A DNA stretch of 34,409 nt from an uncultured Flammeovirgaceae bacterium (GTDB lineage Bacteria > Bacteroidota > Bacteroidia > Cytophagales > Cyclobacteriaceae). Under the pieces are notes generated by a model. The model was not told the DNA's origin. It made no database searches and worked only from the letters and a program-made list of their open reading frames with translations. Shown here in pieces: positions 1 through 8,431 of this stretch. The stretch's first letter is position 1. Each line of letters opens with the position of its first letter. The stretch spans positions 1 through 34,409 of the forward strand of contig CAKZYJ010000358.1 of NCBI GenBank assembly GCA_937884755.1, in the 5' to 3' direction. Made by a program: the position numbers and the translations under genes.

Positions 1-216
1 CTTCCCAGAAAAATTATACGCAGAAAACTTGTTTTAACCTTAGAATTCACGGTGGTCGGCACCCCGATGGATTGAAAATGGATAATTGAAAGTGGGTAGA
101 GTAAATAGCTGGTTGTCGATTGGTGCTAGCTGGCTATTTACTTGAGCTGTTAGTTTGGAAGCCTTACTTTTTCTACTTTAGGGTTTTATCAACAACCTAC
201 TAACTGTTCATCGTTT

Positions 217-1317
217 ATGCGGCTATCCTATTTCATTGCGTCTCTCTTTATTATCGTTTACCTCTCATTCAATTTTAAGTATGCGGCTTTGGCGCAGGAC
301 CGAACTACCGTAACTATTGAGGGAGAACAATTCTTGATTGACGGTGAACCTACCTATCCGGGGCGGACCTGGGAGGGGAATAAGATTGAGGGCTTACTGT
401 TTAACTCCCGCATGGTGCAGGGTGTTTTTGATGATCTGAATCCGGAAACCGCCGTACGCTGGAAGTACCCCGATACCGGCGAATGGGACGCCGACCGTAA
501 TACCGATGAATTTGTGGCGGCAATGGATGACTGGCATGACCACGGATTACTATCCTTTACAATAAACTTACAGGGCGGCAGCCCAATGGGTTACGGAAAC
601 AAGAACTGGTATAATTCCGCGTATGAGGAAGACGGAACCCTACGACCCGCCTATTTTGACCGGCTCACCCGAATACTGGATAAAGCCGAAGAATTGAAAA
701 TGGTACCCATGATCGGATTGTTCTACTTTGGACAGGATCAAAACTTACGGGATGATGAGGCTGTGAAGCAGGCTACGGAAAATGCGATAGATTGGCTGTT
801 GGATAAAGGCTACCGAAACGTGTTGATTGAAGTAGCTAACGAATGTGATAACCGAGGCTACGACCGAGATATTATCAAAGCGGATAGAATCCATGAGTTG
901 ATTAATCTGGTAAAAAGTAAAGAGAAAGACGGGTTCCGCTACCTAGTCAGTACTAGCTACAACGGAAATAGTATTCCTCGGCCCAACGTGGTGCAGTCAG
1001 CTGATTTTATCTTGATTCACGGAAACGGAGTGCACGAGCCGGAGCGAATTGCCGAGATGGTAGCTCAAACCAAGCAGGTAGAAGGCTTCCGGCCCATGCC
1101 CATCGTCTTTAACGAAGATGATCATTTCGACTTTGATGCGGATACCAATAACTTAGTCACCGCTGTGCGCTCCTACGCCTCCTGGGGCTACTTCGATTTC
1201 CGAATGGACGGTGAGGGCTTTGAAGATGGCTACCAGAGTGTACCAGTAGACTGGAGTATCAATTCCGAACGTAAACGAGCATTTTTTTCCAAGATTAAAG
1301 AGATTACCGGCTATTAA
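217..1317 (+). CDS. Secreted glycoside hydrolase-like protein (TIM-barrel, clan A type)
   Basis: The 366-residue product starts with a hydrophobic signal peptide (about residues 1-27, ending ALAQ), so it is exported to the periplasm or surface. The body looks like a (beta/alpha)8 glycosidase. An Ala-Asn-Glu motif (E209, in IEVANE) fits the acid/base Glu of clan A enzymes, and Phe-Asn-Glu (E300, in IVFNE) fits the nucleophile at the end of a later strand. Aromatic and acidic residues follow it (DDHFDFD). The length is right for a single catalytic domain with no carbohydrate-binding module. The ATG at 217 directly precedes the signal peptide. The nearest family is cellulase-like GH5 and relatives, but I cannot assign a family number or substrate. 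The gene is followed after 33 bp by a small membrane protein gene on the same strand. Seen: signal peptide and two Glu motifs. Inferred: glycosidase activity. Confidence 0.7.
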   Translation: MRLSYFIASLFIIVYLSFNFKYAALAQDRTTVTIEGEQFLIDGEPTYPGRTWEGNKIEGLLFNSRMVQGVFDDLNPETAVRWKYPDTGEWDADRNTDEFVAAMDDWHDHGLLSFTINLQGGSPMGYGNKNWYNSAYEEDGTLRPAYFDRLTRILDKAEELKMVPMIGLFYFGQDQNLRDDEAVKQATENAIDWLLDKGYRNVLIEVANECDNRGYDRDIIKADRIHELINLVKSKEKDGFRYLVSTSYNGNSIPRPNVVQSADFILIHGNGVHEPERIAEMVAQTKQVEGFRPMPIVFNEDDHFDFDADTNNLVTAVRSYASWGYFDFRMDGEGFEDGYQSVPVDWSINSERKRAFFSKIKEITGY

Positions 1318-1350
1318 ATCCCTATCTTATGTATCAATATAATTGACACT

Positions 1351-1617
1351 ATGAACTATAGCGTTATGATTGATCTGATAATAATGGGCTGCGCTTATAT
1401 GGTCGTGGTTTGGGTAATGATCAATCTTCTGAAAAGAAGGAAGTTTACACTCGATTCTGACGTGGTTCCGCCTGGAAAAAAGTTTACCGTCAAAATCGTG
1501 AGCGACTACGGGGAAAAAGCGGAATTTGCCTCCTTAGAAGAACAGGACATTAAACAAGTTATCGAGACGCTCGTAGCTCTGAAGAAGCAAAAGAAGAAGG
1601 GAAATGAGGACGGTTGA
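1351..1617 (+). CDS. Small single-pass membrane protein, function unknown
   Basis: This 88-residue protein has one N-terminal hydrophobic segment (about residues 7-26) followed by Lys/Arg-rich KRRK, which predicts an Nout-Cin anchor. The soluble tail is short and charged and ends in a Lys-rich stretch (KKQKKKGNEDG). I do not recognise a family. It lies 33 bp after the glycosidase-like gene on the same strand and ends 17 bp before the stop of the convergent PQQ dehydrogenase gene. The coherent hydrophobic segment and tight fit between neighbours support a real gene. Confidence 0.55.
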   Translation: MNYSVMIDLIIMGCAYMVVVWVMINLLKRRKFTLDSDVVPPGKKFTVKIVSDYGEKAEFASLEEQDIKQVIETLVALKKQKKKGNEDG

Positions 1618-1634
1618 GGTCGTTTGCTTGAACA

Positions 1635-3944
1635 CTATTCCGGAACACCCTGGTTTTCTTCTTTCGCTAACTCTTCGGCAGTCCACATGCCAGTTTTGGT
1701 TTGAGTAGCTTTACGTACTTTACCTACTTCTTCCGCCAATACCGCCGAGGCTTCGTTACCCCAGGAGGTCCGAACGTGGGTTAGAATCGAGGCTATTTGT
1801 TCATCCTCCAGAAAGCCGCCCCAGGGAGGCATCGCCTGATTGTACTCCACTCCGTTCACTTCAAGTTCGCCGTTTAGCCCTCCGAGCACTAGTCTGATCA
1901 GCCGACCTTTATCTCCCGTAACCCAATTGGTGTTGACTAGAGGCGGGTAGTTACCGGCTAGCCCTTGGCCGTTAAACTGATGACAGGAGGCACAGCGGGA
2001 GGTGTACAACTGCAAACCTTCATCTTCAACTACAGCAGTAGCCTGCGGTGAGTCGCTACGATCACTAGAGGTATCACCATCGGGCAGCGCAAAAGCGACG
2101 TAAGAATCGCCGGTGCGGGTGCCGGGTTTGCCACCGCCACCCGCGCCAATCACTACGTACTGCTTTCCTTCGATGGAGTAGGTTGCTGGGGTAGCGTAGC
2201 CGCCCGCCGGAAGCTTAGCTTCCCATAAAACCTTACCGGTTTCCTTATCAAACGCCCGGAACTTCTCATCCATCGATCCCCCCAGAAAAACCAGTCCGCC
2301 CGCAGTAACCACTGGCCCACCCATATTGAAGGTGCCTGTGGGCAGTTCAGTAGTTCCTTCTAGTTCAGGATAAGTGCCGAAGGGAACCTGCCAGGCGATC
2401 ACTCCTTGGTTCAGGTCAATAGCACTCAGCGTGCCCCAGGGGGGAGTGGAGATCGGGAAGCCTTCGTTATCTTTCACCGGTTGGTGACCGGTAACATCAT
2501 AGGGAAAATCAGCGCCTTCGTCGGCCTCCACTACGCGCATTAGCTCCGGTTCATTGCTAGTGTTTACGTAGAGAAAACTGGTTTCCGGGTCAACTGCTGC
2601 TCCTCCCCAGTCGGTGCCTCCGTTGAACTGAGGGAAGATAATATCACCCGCAAAGCTGGGCGGGTCGTAGATGCGCGAGTCGCCGTATTTATCGTATACA
2701 TTTTCCCGCACAAAGGCGTGGGCTTCGGGAGTGCGGTTGGTAATATCTTCTTCCCGAAAGGTTTGTCGGGCATAGGGGCGCGGACGGGTAGGAAAGGGCT
2801 GGGTAGGCCAGGTTTGCTCGCCGGGTACTTCGGTTTGGGGCACCGGGCGTTCTTCAATCGGGAACAGCGGCTCGCCGGTTTCGCGGTTAAACAAAAACAA
2901 CATACCTACTTTAGACACTTGAGCAACCGCGTCGATACGCTCCCCGTCGTGCTCCACGGTGATTAGGTTAGGTGGTGTGGGTAGATCATAATCCCACAAA
3001 TCATGGTGTACGATCTGATAGTGCCACACCCGCTCGCCCGTGGCGGCATTCAGGGCTACTACCGAGTTGGCAAATAAGTTCTGACCGTGGCGTTTAATTC
3101 CGAAGTGATCGTGGGAGGCTGAGCCGGTACCGAAGAAAACAATGCCACGCTCTTCGTCCAGGGAGAAGCCTCCCCAGGCATTGGCACCCCCAAAGGTTTT
3201 CCAGGCTTCTTCGGGCCAGGTATCGTAGCCGTACTCGCCCGGATAGGGAATGGTATGAAAGATCCACTTACGCTCCCCGCTGCGCACATCAAAAGCCCGC
3301 ACGTGACCCGGTGGGGTTGGGCCTTCCCCTTCACCCACCTGAGCCCCAATGATAATCAAATCCTGATAGATAATTCCGGGGGAAGAAGCGTTGATCCACA
3401 ATCCTTCTACATCACGGTCCAGTCCGTCTAACAGGTCAATCTTCCCTTGTTTACCAAAGCTGATTATGGGCTCTCCGCTTTGGGCATCTAGCGAGAAAAG
3501 GAACGGGCCTACTCCGATAAATATTCGTTGATCCTCACCCTCTTCCCAGTAAACTAAGCCCCGGTTTACGGCTGATGATCTCCGCATCCGATCAGTATCT
3601 CCCACGTAGGCGAAAGGGTCAAATGTCCAGATCTCTTCTCCGGTGGCGGCATCCAGAGCAAAAACATTGACCGAAGGAGAAGTAGCGTATAGCACTCGAT
3701 CTACCACAATCGGGTTACACTCAATAGAGTAGCCTTCGTCTCCGCCCCGATATTCCCAGGCCACTTGCAGTTGGTGAACATTATTCCGGTTAATCTGACT
3801 GAGGGGCGAGTACTTGGTGTTACCTTTGGAAGCACTAGCGACTGGCCAGGATTGATCAGTATTTTCTCCCACCTGGCTTTCATCCGGGACGGTGCAAGCA
3901 AATGTGAAGGTAAGAACAGCGAGGGTAAGGGCAGCGTATTTCAT
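1635..3944 (-). CDS. PQQ-dependent dehydrogenase fused to C-terminal cytochrome c (lipoprotein)
   Basis: The 769-residue quinohemoprotein should oxidise a sugar or alcohol in the periplasm and pass electrons from PQQ to its own haem. The ATG at 3944 is preferred over one 36 bp upstream because it begins a lipoprotein signal peptide with lipobox TFAC. Residues about 35-620 form the eight-bladed propeller typical of this family, with repeated AxxAxTGExxW blade motifs and the HHDLWDYDLP segment shared with membrane glucose dehydrogenase. A C-terminal cytochrome c domain carries CASCH (first Cys about residue 651) and a downstream Met-Pro-Pro that can supply the axial Met. No vicinal Cys-Cys pair, as found in methanol/alcohol dehydrogenases, was noticed, so a glucose-dehydrogenase-like ancestry is likelier. 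No PQQ biosynthesis genes are in the window. The substrate is not predictable. Confidence 0.88.
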   Translation of the reverse strand: MKYAALTLAVLTFTFACTVPDESQVGENTDQSWPVASASKGNTKYSPLSQINRNNVHQLQVAWEYRGGDEGYSIECNPIVVDRVLYATSPSVNVFALDAATGEEIWTFDPFAYVGDTDRMRRSSAVNRGLVYWEEGEDQRIFIGVGPFLFSLDAQSGEPIISFGKQGKIDLLDGLDRDVEGLWINASSPGIIYQDLIIIGAQVGEGEGPTPPGHVRAFDVRSGERKWIFHTIPYPGEYGYDTWPEEAWKTFGGANAWGGFSLDEERGIVFFGTGSASHDHFGIKRHGQNLFANSVVALNAATGERVWHYQIVHHDLWDYDLPTPPNLITVEHDGERIDAVAQVSKVGMLFLFNRETGEPLFPIEERPVPQTEVPGEQTWPTQPFPTRPRPYARQTFREEDITNRTPEAHAFVRENVYDKYGDSRIYDPPSFAGDIIFPQFNGGTDWGGAAVDPETSFLYVNTSNEPELMRVVEADEGADFPYDVTGHQPVKDNEGFPISTPPWGTLSAIDLNQGVIAWQVPFGTYPELEGTTELPTGTFNMGGPVVTAGGLVFLGGSMDEKFRAFDKETGKVLWEAKLPAGGYATPATYSIEGKQYVVIGAGGGGKPGTRTGDSYVAFALPDGDTSSDRSDSPQATAVVEDEGLQLYTSRCASCHQFNGQGLAGNYPPLVNTNWVTGDKGRLIRLVLGGLNGELEVNGVEYNQAMPPWGGFLEDEQIASILTHVRTSWGNEASAVLAEEVGKVRKATQTKTGMWTAEELAKEENQGVPE

Positions 3945-4108
3945 GGTAGTGTGTGTTTCTAAAATAGCTATTTTTTGCAAATTGCGCTATCAGATCCAAT
4001 ACATCCCAACTTTAATCAGTAATCAAGCTGCAAACCGACACATAGATTGAGAGATCATTTTCATGAACACCTCCAATGAATGAACTTGATGTGTTAAGCT
4101 GTTGAGAA

Positions 4109-4357
4109 AGTTAGAATTAAAAAAAATAGTCTTATAGAGAAGGGGCTATGTACGTCAATAAATCTGGGAAGCATGGTTTTTCCGAACAAGTCTATCTTAC
4201 GGGTATCGGTATAGTTTTCCTTGGCTTCGGTTTGATCACCGACGAAAGCAATGCTACCTTCTTTCACTACCATCGCCTCAACGTAGGTAAGTTCATTTCC
4301 CTGCATGGTGATAATATCTCCTCCAAAGTAAATGGTAGTGTTTGAATCGTCGCTCTA
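4109..4357 (-). pseudogene. Amidohydrolase (YtcJ-like) N-terminal remnant
   Basis: Reading the minus strand from just after a stop at 4355-4357 gives a stretch that matches the beginning of Bacteroidota amidohydrolases: YFGGDIITM, then VEAMVVKEGSIAFVG, then GKTMLPRFIDVHS. The match ends where the metal-binding HxH motif should be completed. The second His is replaced by Pro (HSP, around 4142-4150), and the reading then becomes a short unrelated hydrophobic tail. No signal peptide remains upstream and more than 450 residues of the family are missing downstream. This is a decayed gene fragment between the PQQ dehydrogenase and the DUF6515 operon. Confidence 0.6.
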
Positions 4358-4367
4358 GACTTCATTC

Positions 4368-4392
4368 GTTTGGGTAGTATAGGCTACCAAAC
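4368..4392 (-). terminator. Hairpin downstream of the DUF6515 operon
   Basis: An inverted repeat GTTTGG(G)TAG ... CTACCAAAC with a short loop lies about 40 bp past the DUF6515-like stop codon. It could end the minus-strand operon. No clear T-run follows, so the call is weak. Confidence 0.3.
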
Positions 4393-4431
4393 TTGCTATC
4401 ATGAGCATTTCTACTTGGTCAAGACGCTTAA

Positions 4432-5388
4432 CTATTTGTTATCTTCTTCTTCCGGTTCTTCTTTAACTTCTACTACTTCGTACATATCTTCTCCGTCTAC
4501 CTGTACCGGCTGGTAGTAGATTTCGCCAAAGCGCACGTAGGTTTGCTTACCTACCCTAACCTCTTCTCCGCCTTCCGGCAGGTGCTCTACAATGGTTCCG
4601 GCTACTGGAGGTACTACGGTATAGCCCTCGTCGGTTTTCTCAAAATAATCTCCGCCAAAGTAGTAGTAATTATTGGTTTCATTGATCACTACTTGCTGGG
4701 CTTCTTCGGGTATTTCCTCTACCGTGGCCCCCACCGGAGCGGGTACTACCTCATATCCATCGTCAGTAGGTTCGTAAAAAACTCCCTGATCATAGTGGTA
4801 CTTCTGATTTTCAATGGTAACAATGATAGCAGTGGCGGTTAAAGCTCCTACAAAGAAACCCCAGGCCGGACGGTAAACCCCCCAGTAGTAGGGGCGGTAA
4901 GGGTGATAATAATAGGGGTAGTAGCCGTAGAATCTCCAGCGTCCGTAGCGGTAGGGTGGAGGATACGGACGGTAACCGGGGCGCACCCAAATAGGGCGGC
5001 TGGGGCGGTAGGGAGGGCGATACGCCGGTGGACGACTAGGCCGATTTGGAGGGCGATAGTTGGGTGGACGGTTAGAAGGTGGCCGGCTAGGCGGTGGTCG
5101 TTGTGAGGGAGGACGACTACTAGGAGGGCGGTGTGATGGTGGTCTACTTGATGGTGGACGACTGCTGGGAGGTCTTTGACTGGGTGGTCGCTGGGAGGGT
5201 GGCCGGCTCGATGGAGGACGGTTAGAAGGCGGGCGGTTGGAGGGGCGGGTAGATGGCCGTTGGGAGGGAGTTGGCCGGTGACGCATTCGTTGGGCTTCGG
5301 CTAAATCGGGTAAGCCTAGTCCAATCATTAAAACCAGCATGGTAATTATTGCCCAGTTGGGAAAGATGGAATTACGTTTGGTTATCAT
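4432..5388 (-). CDS. Proline-rich exported protein with DUF6515-like repeats
   Basis: The start chosen is the ATG at 5388, which begins a signal peptide (MITKRNS... LPDLAEAQ). A TTG at 5403, overlapping the upstream stop, is the alternative. After the signal comes a low-complexity segment of roughly 90 residues built from RPPS plus one variable residue (N, S, Q or H), then Tyr/Pro/Arg-rich sequence and a hydrophobic stretch (WGFFVGALTATAIIVTI). The C-terminal half has three related units of the form YYxxGxxY...GYxVVPxPxGxxVEExP, which I associate with DUF6515 proteins. It ends acidic. The stop of the DUF2092-like gene lies at 5400-5402, so the two genes form a tight operon. Location is probably envelope or surface; the role is unknown. 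The repeat is coded by diverged 15-bp units. Confidence 0.7.
   Translation of the reverse strand: MITKRNSIFPNWAIITMLVLMIGLGLPDLAEAQRMRHRPTPSQRPSTRPSNRPPSNRPPSSRPPSQRPPSQRPPSSRPPSSRPPSHRPPSSRPPSQRPPPSRPPSNRPPNYRPPNRPSRPPAYRPPYRPSRPIWVRPGYRPYPPPYRYGRWRFYGYYPYYYHPYRPYYWGVYRPAWGFFVGALTATAIIVTIENQKYHYDQGVFYEPTDDGYEVVPAPVGATVEEIPEEAQQVVINETNNYYYFGGDYFEKTDEGYTVVPPVAGTIVEHLPEGGEEVRVGKQTYVRFGEIYYQPVQVDGEDMYEVVEVKEEPEEEDNK
5030..5275 (-). repeat. Tandem 15-bp coding repeat (RPPSx)n
   Basis: A run of degenerate 15-bp units within the proline-rich gene encodes RPPS followed by a variable residue, about fifteen times, later loosening to RPPNY and RPPAY forms. Such runs can change copy number by slippage. 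Confidence 0.75.
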
Positions 5389-5399
5389 AAGGCAGTAGG

Positions 5400-6152
5400 T
5401 CAATTAGAAGTTTTGGGAAAAGTAGCAATCAGGCGGGCATCGGGCGGAGGCACAAACTCGAAGAGGCTGGGGGGCAACTCAGGATTTACTTCCCAATGAG
5501 TAAAAGTAGCTTCGTACTGCGGAGAATCTTTCTGATTGCGGTAAACAATAACAAATTGTAGCGGTAGAGTAAAGCCATCATCCGTTAGCCATATCTGTAC
5601 ATTCATGCTTTCGTTGGTAGCCAGAATGTGAGAACACTCCTGCTCTCCAATATGCTTTCTTCCTAGGTACCACAGCGTGTCAAAGCTATTGAGAATATCG
5701 TCGGTGAGGGTAGGATAGAAGAAATCTGCCGCCGGAAACTCAATGTTGTACATCTGGTGCAAGGTGTCAATCATGGCTACCGTATTGGACGGAGCATCAA
5801 TAATCGCATAGTTGTCTTCGTTGTAGGAGTAATACGTGAAGATAGTCCCGTTATACCAGTATCCCCATTTTCCGTCGTATCCCTCCTCTAGTATCAGCAT
5901 CTTATCTGTCCCACTCATATACACTTTATAGTCAGTAAACTCCTTGTGTAGTCCGTAGGTAGGATGAACCTTATCTACTGAGGTAGTAAGTTGGTAGCTA
6001 CAGGACTGAAGTTCGCCAATCATCGCCACTACATTATCTAAAAGGTACACCGCCACCGAATCTACGCTGCGGCTCGAAGAATTGCTATCCTCTTGGGCTA
6101 GCAGCAACGTTGCACTTATTAGTGCACAAATAAGAATTAAGAGTCTTTTCAT
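5400..6152 (-). CDS. DUF2092-like periplasmic lipoprotein-carrier-type protein
   Basis: The 250-residue product has a clear signal peptide (MKRLLILICALISATLLLAQ). The rest resembles DUF2092 proteins, which share a LolA-like incomplete beta-barrel: an early DxVA..Ll.. helix, a region on lipid- or fabric-like strands (DGKWGYWYNGTIFTYYS), a GRKHIGEQECSHIL segment, a strand (IWLTDDGFTLPLQFVI) and the typical end ELPPSLFEFVPPPDA. It is the first gene of a two-gene operon with the DUF6515-like gene. Family members are thought to act in the periplasm; the ligand is unknown. The gene is intact and lies 109 bp downstream of the IS982 element in minus-strand order, so its promoter lies partly in the space up to that element. 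Confidence 0.7.
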   Translation of the reverse strand: MKRLLILICALISATLLLAQEDSNSSSRSVDSVAVYLLDNVVAMIGELQSCSYQLTTSVDKVHPTYGLHKEFTDYKVYMSGTDKMLILEEGYDGKWGYWYNGTIFTYYSYNEDNYAIIDAPSNTVAMIDTLHQMYNIEFPAADFFYPTLTDDILNSFDTLWYLGRKHIGEQECSHILATNESMNVQIWLTDDGFTLPLQFVIVYRNQKDSPQYEATFTHWEVNPELPPSLFEFVPPPDARLIATFPKTSN

Positions 6153-6261
6153 TAGTTCTTTAGGTCGTAATTATTCTTAAGTCTATTCGGAAGAAGCTAC
6201 AGCATAAGTTCGTAAATACTGATCACTTTTTTGAATATTAATTTGAAATTAAGATAGTAAT

Positions 6262-7083
6262 TCAAGTTGTGAGATAGTCCAAAGTAAGTGCAATGATAAA
6301 TAGCGTGATTTTGAGGATAAACCCCTCAGCAGTGACTGCATGAATATGCGCAGGGAAGTGCGCTTTGATTTGCGAGAAGACCGTCTCAATCCGTTTGCGA
6401 AAATGATGCTTCAAGTAGGCCAACCAAGCGGGGTCACTACGCTGACTATTCTTTTTACGCACAGTCCGCAAGTGAATCTGATCACATTCCTGCAACAAAT
6501 CTTCTACTTGATAGTCGGTGTAACCACTATCTGCGTACAGTTCACTGCCTGCAGGTAGGTCAACAGGCATGGTTTGCCAATCGGTCACATCCACGAACGC
6601 CCCAGCATAAAGATAGAAGTCTACTGGCAGGCCTGCTTCAGTGGTCATCATTTGTACCCTAAACCCGTAAAAATAGCTCTTTTTGCTAGAGCAGTATCCC
6701 CGGTACGCCTCCTCCTCTAGCAGGCGACAGCGAGCGATACGAATATTATGACAAACGGCTACAGGAAAACTATCCAACAAGTAACGACTTTCCGTATTGA
6801 GGTACTTTAAGCTCGTGGCTACTGCCCGAAAGATCACCATGAGTTGCGGGGAAAGGCGATGCAGACGTCGGTTAAACTGTGATTTTTCCAACGGGTAAAA
6901 GCCGTGATGATCCACAAGATAGCGTAAAGCTGACGCTTGGTTACCGTAGAAATAGAGAGCCGCTAGCAGACCTACTGTAAGTACCTGGGCATCGGTAAGA
7001 CGAGTACGCTTGTCTTCTTTCCAGCGTACTGCTTGCAGAAAATCATCCAGAAAACAATAAATTGCAATAGCCTTTTGGTTCAT
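6262..7083 (-). CDS. IS982-family transposase
   Basis: The 273-residue protein starts at MNQKAIAIYCFLDDFL, the usual IS982 beginning; the longer reading from 7152 would extend into the inverted repeat. DDE residues are visible: the first Asp in LLDSFPVAVC, the second in LYADSGYTD, and Glu in RKRIETVFSQIK. An N-terminal LTDAQVLTVGLLAALYF segment matches the family's helical domain. The stop codon lies within the left inverted repeat. The frame is open throughout, so the element may still be active. Other copies in the genome would be expected. Confidence 0.9.
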   Translation of the reverse strand: MNQKAIAIYCFLDDFLQAVRWKEDKRTRLTDAQVLTVGLLAALYFYGNQASALRYLVDHHGFYPLEKSQFNRRLHRLSPQLMVIFRAVATSLKYLNTESRYLLDSFPVAVCHNIRIARCRLLEEEAYRGYCSSKKSYFYGFRVQMMTTEAGLPVDFYLYAGAFVDVTDWQTMPVDLPAGSELYADSGYTDYQVEDLLQECDQIHLRTVRKKNSQRSDPAWLAYLKHHFRKRIETVFSQIKAHFPAHIHAVTAEGFILKITLFIIALTLDYLTT

Positions 7084-7161
7084 AGCTGTTGGGTTTAGAC
7101 GTGTGGTAATGCTAAAGGTAACAGACTGAACCGAAGGCTTTATATATCTCACAACTTGGGT
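6262..7161 (-). mobile_element. IS982-family insertion sequence, about 900 bp, with target-site duplication
   Basis: The ends carry an inverted repeat: CAAGTTGTGAGATA at 6263-6276 is the exact reverse complement of 7145-7158. The right end reads ACCCAAG inward from 7161; the left end is degraded to TT before CAAG. The flanks repeat TAGTAAT directly at 6255-6261 and 7162-7168, which fits the several-bp duplications of IS982 elements. The element carries one intact transposase gene on the minus strand. It separates the AI-2E transporter remnant from the DUF2092 operon. The exact left border could be 6260 instead of 6262, giving a 5-bp duplication. Confidence 0.85.
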
Positions 7162-7188
7162 TAGTAATAAATCAATTACTTGTCAGTA

Positions 7189-7449
7189 CTATGACTCCGC
7201 CAGTTGGCTAGCGGTAGTAGCCGGGAGCTGCTGATTACTCTTGGTATTATCACTATTCAGCCAAGACACAAACAGCTTATACCCTAAGGATACGATGATG
7301 GCTCCGGTAAACAGGCCAATAAACCCCGATATCATGAGTCCACCGATTACTCCCAGAAATATCACAATCATCGGCACCGCCGCTCCTTTTCCCAACAGTA
7401 GGGGCTTTATCTACATATCCGGTTGGCGACGAAATATTGGCAGCTTGCG
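7189..7449 (-). pseudogene. AI-2E-family transporter, C-terminal fragment
   Basis: A 68-residue reading from a TTG at 7395, and homologous-looking sequence back to a stop at 7450-7452, encode LLLGKGAAVPMIVIFLG, then GFIGLFTGAIIVSLGYKLF and a short polar tail. This is the characteristic last pair of helices of AI-2E/PerM transporters (LxGKGxxxPxLxIxLGxxGG...GxxGLFxGxxxxSLxY). The other roughly 280 residues are absent; an unrelated beta-barrel gene ends 20 bp upstream. It is a truncated remnant left by deletion, and the IS982 insertion 28 bp past its stop did not cause the truncation. Confidence 0.6.
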
Positions 7450-7470
7450 ATTACTGAGTACAAAAGAAAA

Positions 7471-8271
7471 CTAGAAAACCAATGAGACGCCTAACATCGG
7501 CCCCAAAACGCTTACATTCGTGGTAAGCTCACCCTCGCCGCTGCCGTCTACCCTACGGTATCTGAAGCTTCTAAATCCAACATTAACTACCACCAGCTTC
7601 GATAGCTTGAAGGCATTGATGTAGGTTAAATCGTAGGTAAACTTAGACGCATTGCCCAAACCAAACCCACCTATGTTTGAGTCCACAATGAGGGCAAACC
7701 GGTTACTTAGAATAAATCGGCCATTCACCCCAATCATTGGGTCCCACCACTCCTGGTTTTCGCTAAAGCTTCCCTCATCAATGACAATGTCGTTAATAGT
7801 AATAGAGTAGTTTACCCCTACTTTGTTGGCCCAGTATTTTGCCCCCAGGTTTACTCCCAAAGCCCAGCCCTTCAAAATTTCATCTTCTCCAAACTCGAAG
7901 TTTTCGTATACCGAATAGCCAGCTTTAAAGCCGAAGATATTTTGATTGACGGTAAAATCTACTCTGAGCGGCCCACTAACCGCCCTATCTCCCAGTTCGG
8001 CAAAAGTGCCGTCGAACGCAAACGATAGTCGTTTGTAGCGGACGCTAGCAATGACCTGGAAGCCACTGTTCGTCAAGGAGCTAAGGTCATTAAACGATTG
8101 CCGGAGTTTTTGCCCTCCTACGTCGGTTGACTGGGAGGCCAGCAGGGCGTAGGGAGTAATACTAAAGCCCCAATCCTTTTGGGTAGAAGTATACTCCGGT
8201 TGAGCGTCCTGCCCGAATGTGGTTAGCGCTAAAAGAAAACAGGCTACCGTAAGTAAAAGCTGATGTGCCAT
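7471..8271 (-). CDS. Outer-membrane beta-barrel protein, function unknown
   Basis: The 266-residue product has a signal peptide (MAHQLLLTVACFLLALTTFGQ) and then alternating hydrophobic/polar strands (FSITPYALLAS, FQVIASVRYKRLSFAFDG, WALGVNLGAKYWANKVGVNY). It ends in an aromatic residue after a strand (LGPMLGVSLVF), typical of proteins folded by the BAM complex. Length suits an 8-12-stranded barrel. No family name is recognised and no enzyme motif is seen. It stands alone, downstream of the sulfatase on the same strand but separated by 160 bp. Confidence 0.7.
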   Translation of the reverse strand: MAHQLLLTVACFLLALTTFGQDAQPEYTSTQKDWGFSITPYALLASQSTDVGGQKLRQSFNDLSSLTNSGFQVIASVRYKRLSFAFDGTFAELGDRAVSGPLRVDFTVNQNIFGFKAGYSVYENFEFGEDEILKGWALGVNLGAKYWANKVGVNYSITINDIVIDEGSFSENQEWWDPMIGVNGRFILSNRFALIVDSNIGGFGLGNASKFTYDLTYINAFKLSKLVVVNVGFRSFRYRRVDGSGEGELTTNVSVLGPMLGVSLVF

Positions 8272-8431
8272 GGGTTGAGAGTTATAATTAGAAAGTGAGT
8301 TTATGCTCTTAAAGTAGGCTACGCGATAATAACCTTCTATGTGGATAACCTAGGTGATTTTTTTCCGGATAAATCTAGTCCAGACTTATCGACTAAAAAA
8401 GTTTACCGAATATCCTTCACTCTCTAGCTGG

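Noticed and set aside
5389-5403. TTG start for the proline-rich protein overlapping the upstream stop
   Set aside because: The ATG at 5388 begins directly with a basic, then hydrophobic signal peptide; the extra five residues add nothing.
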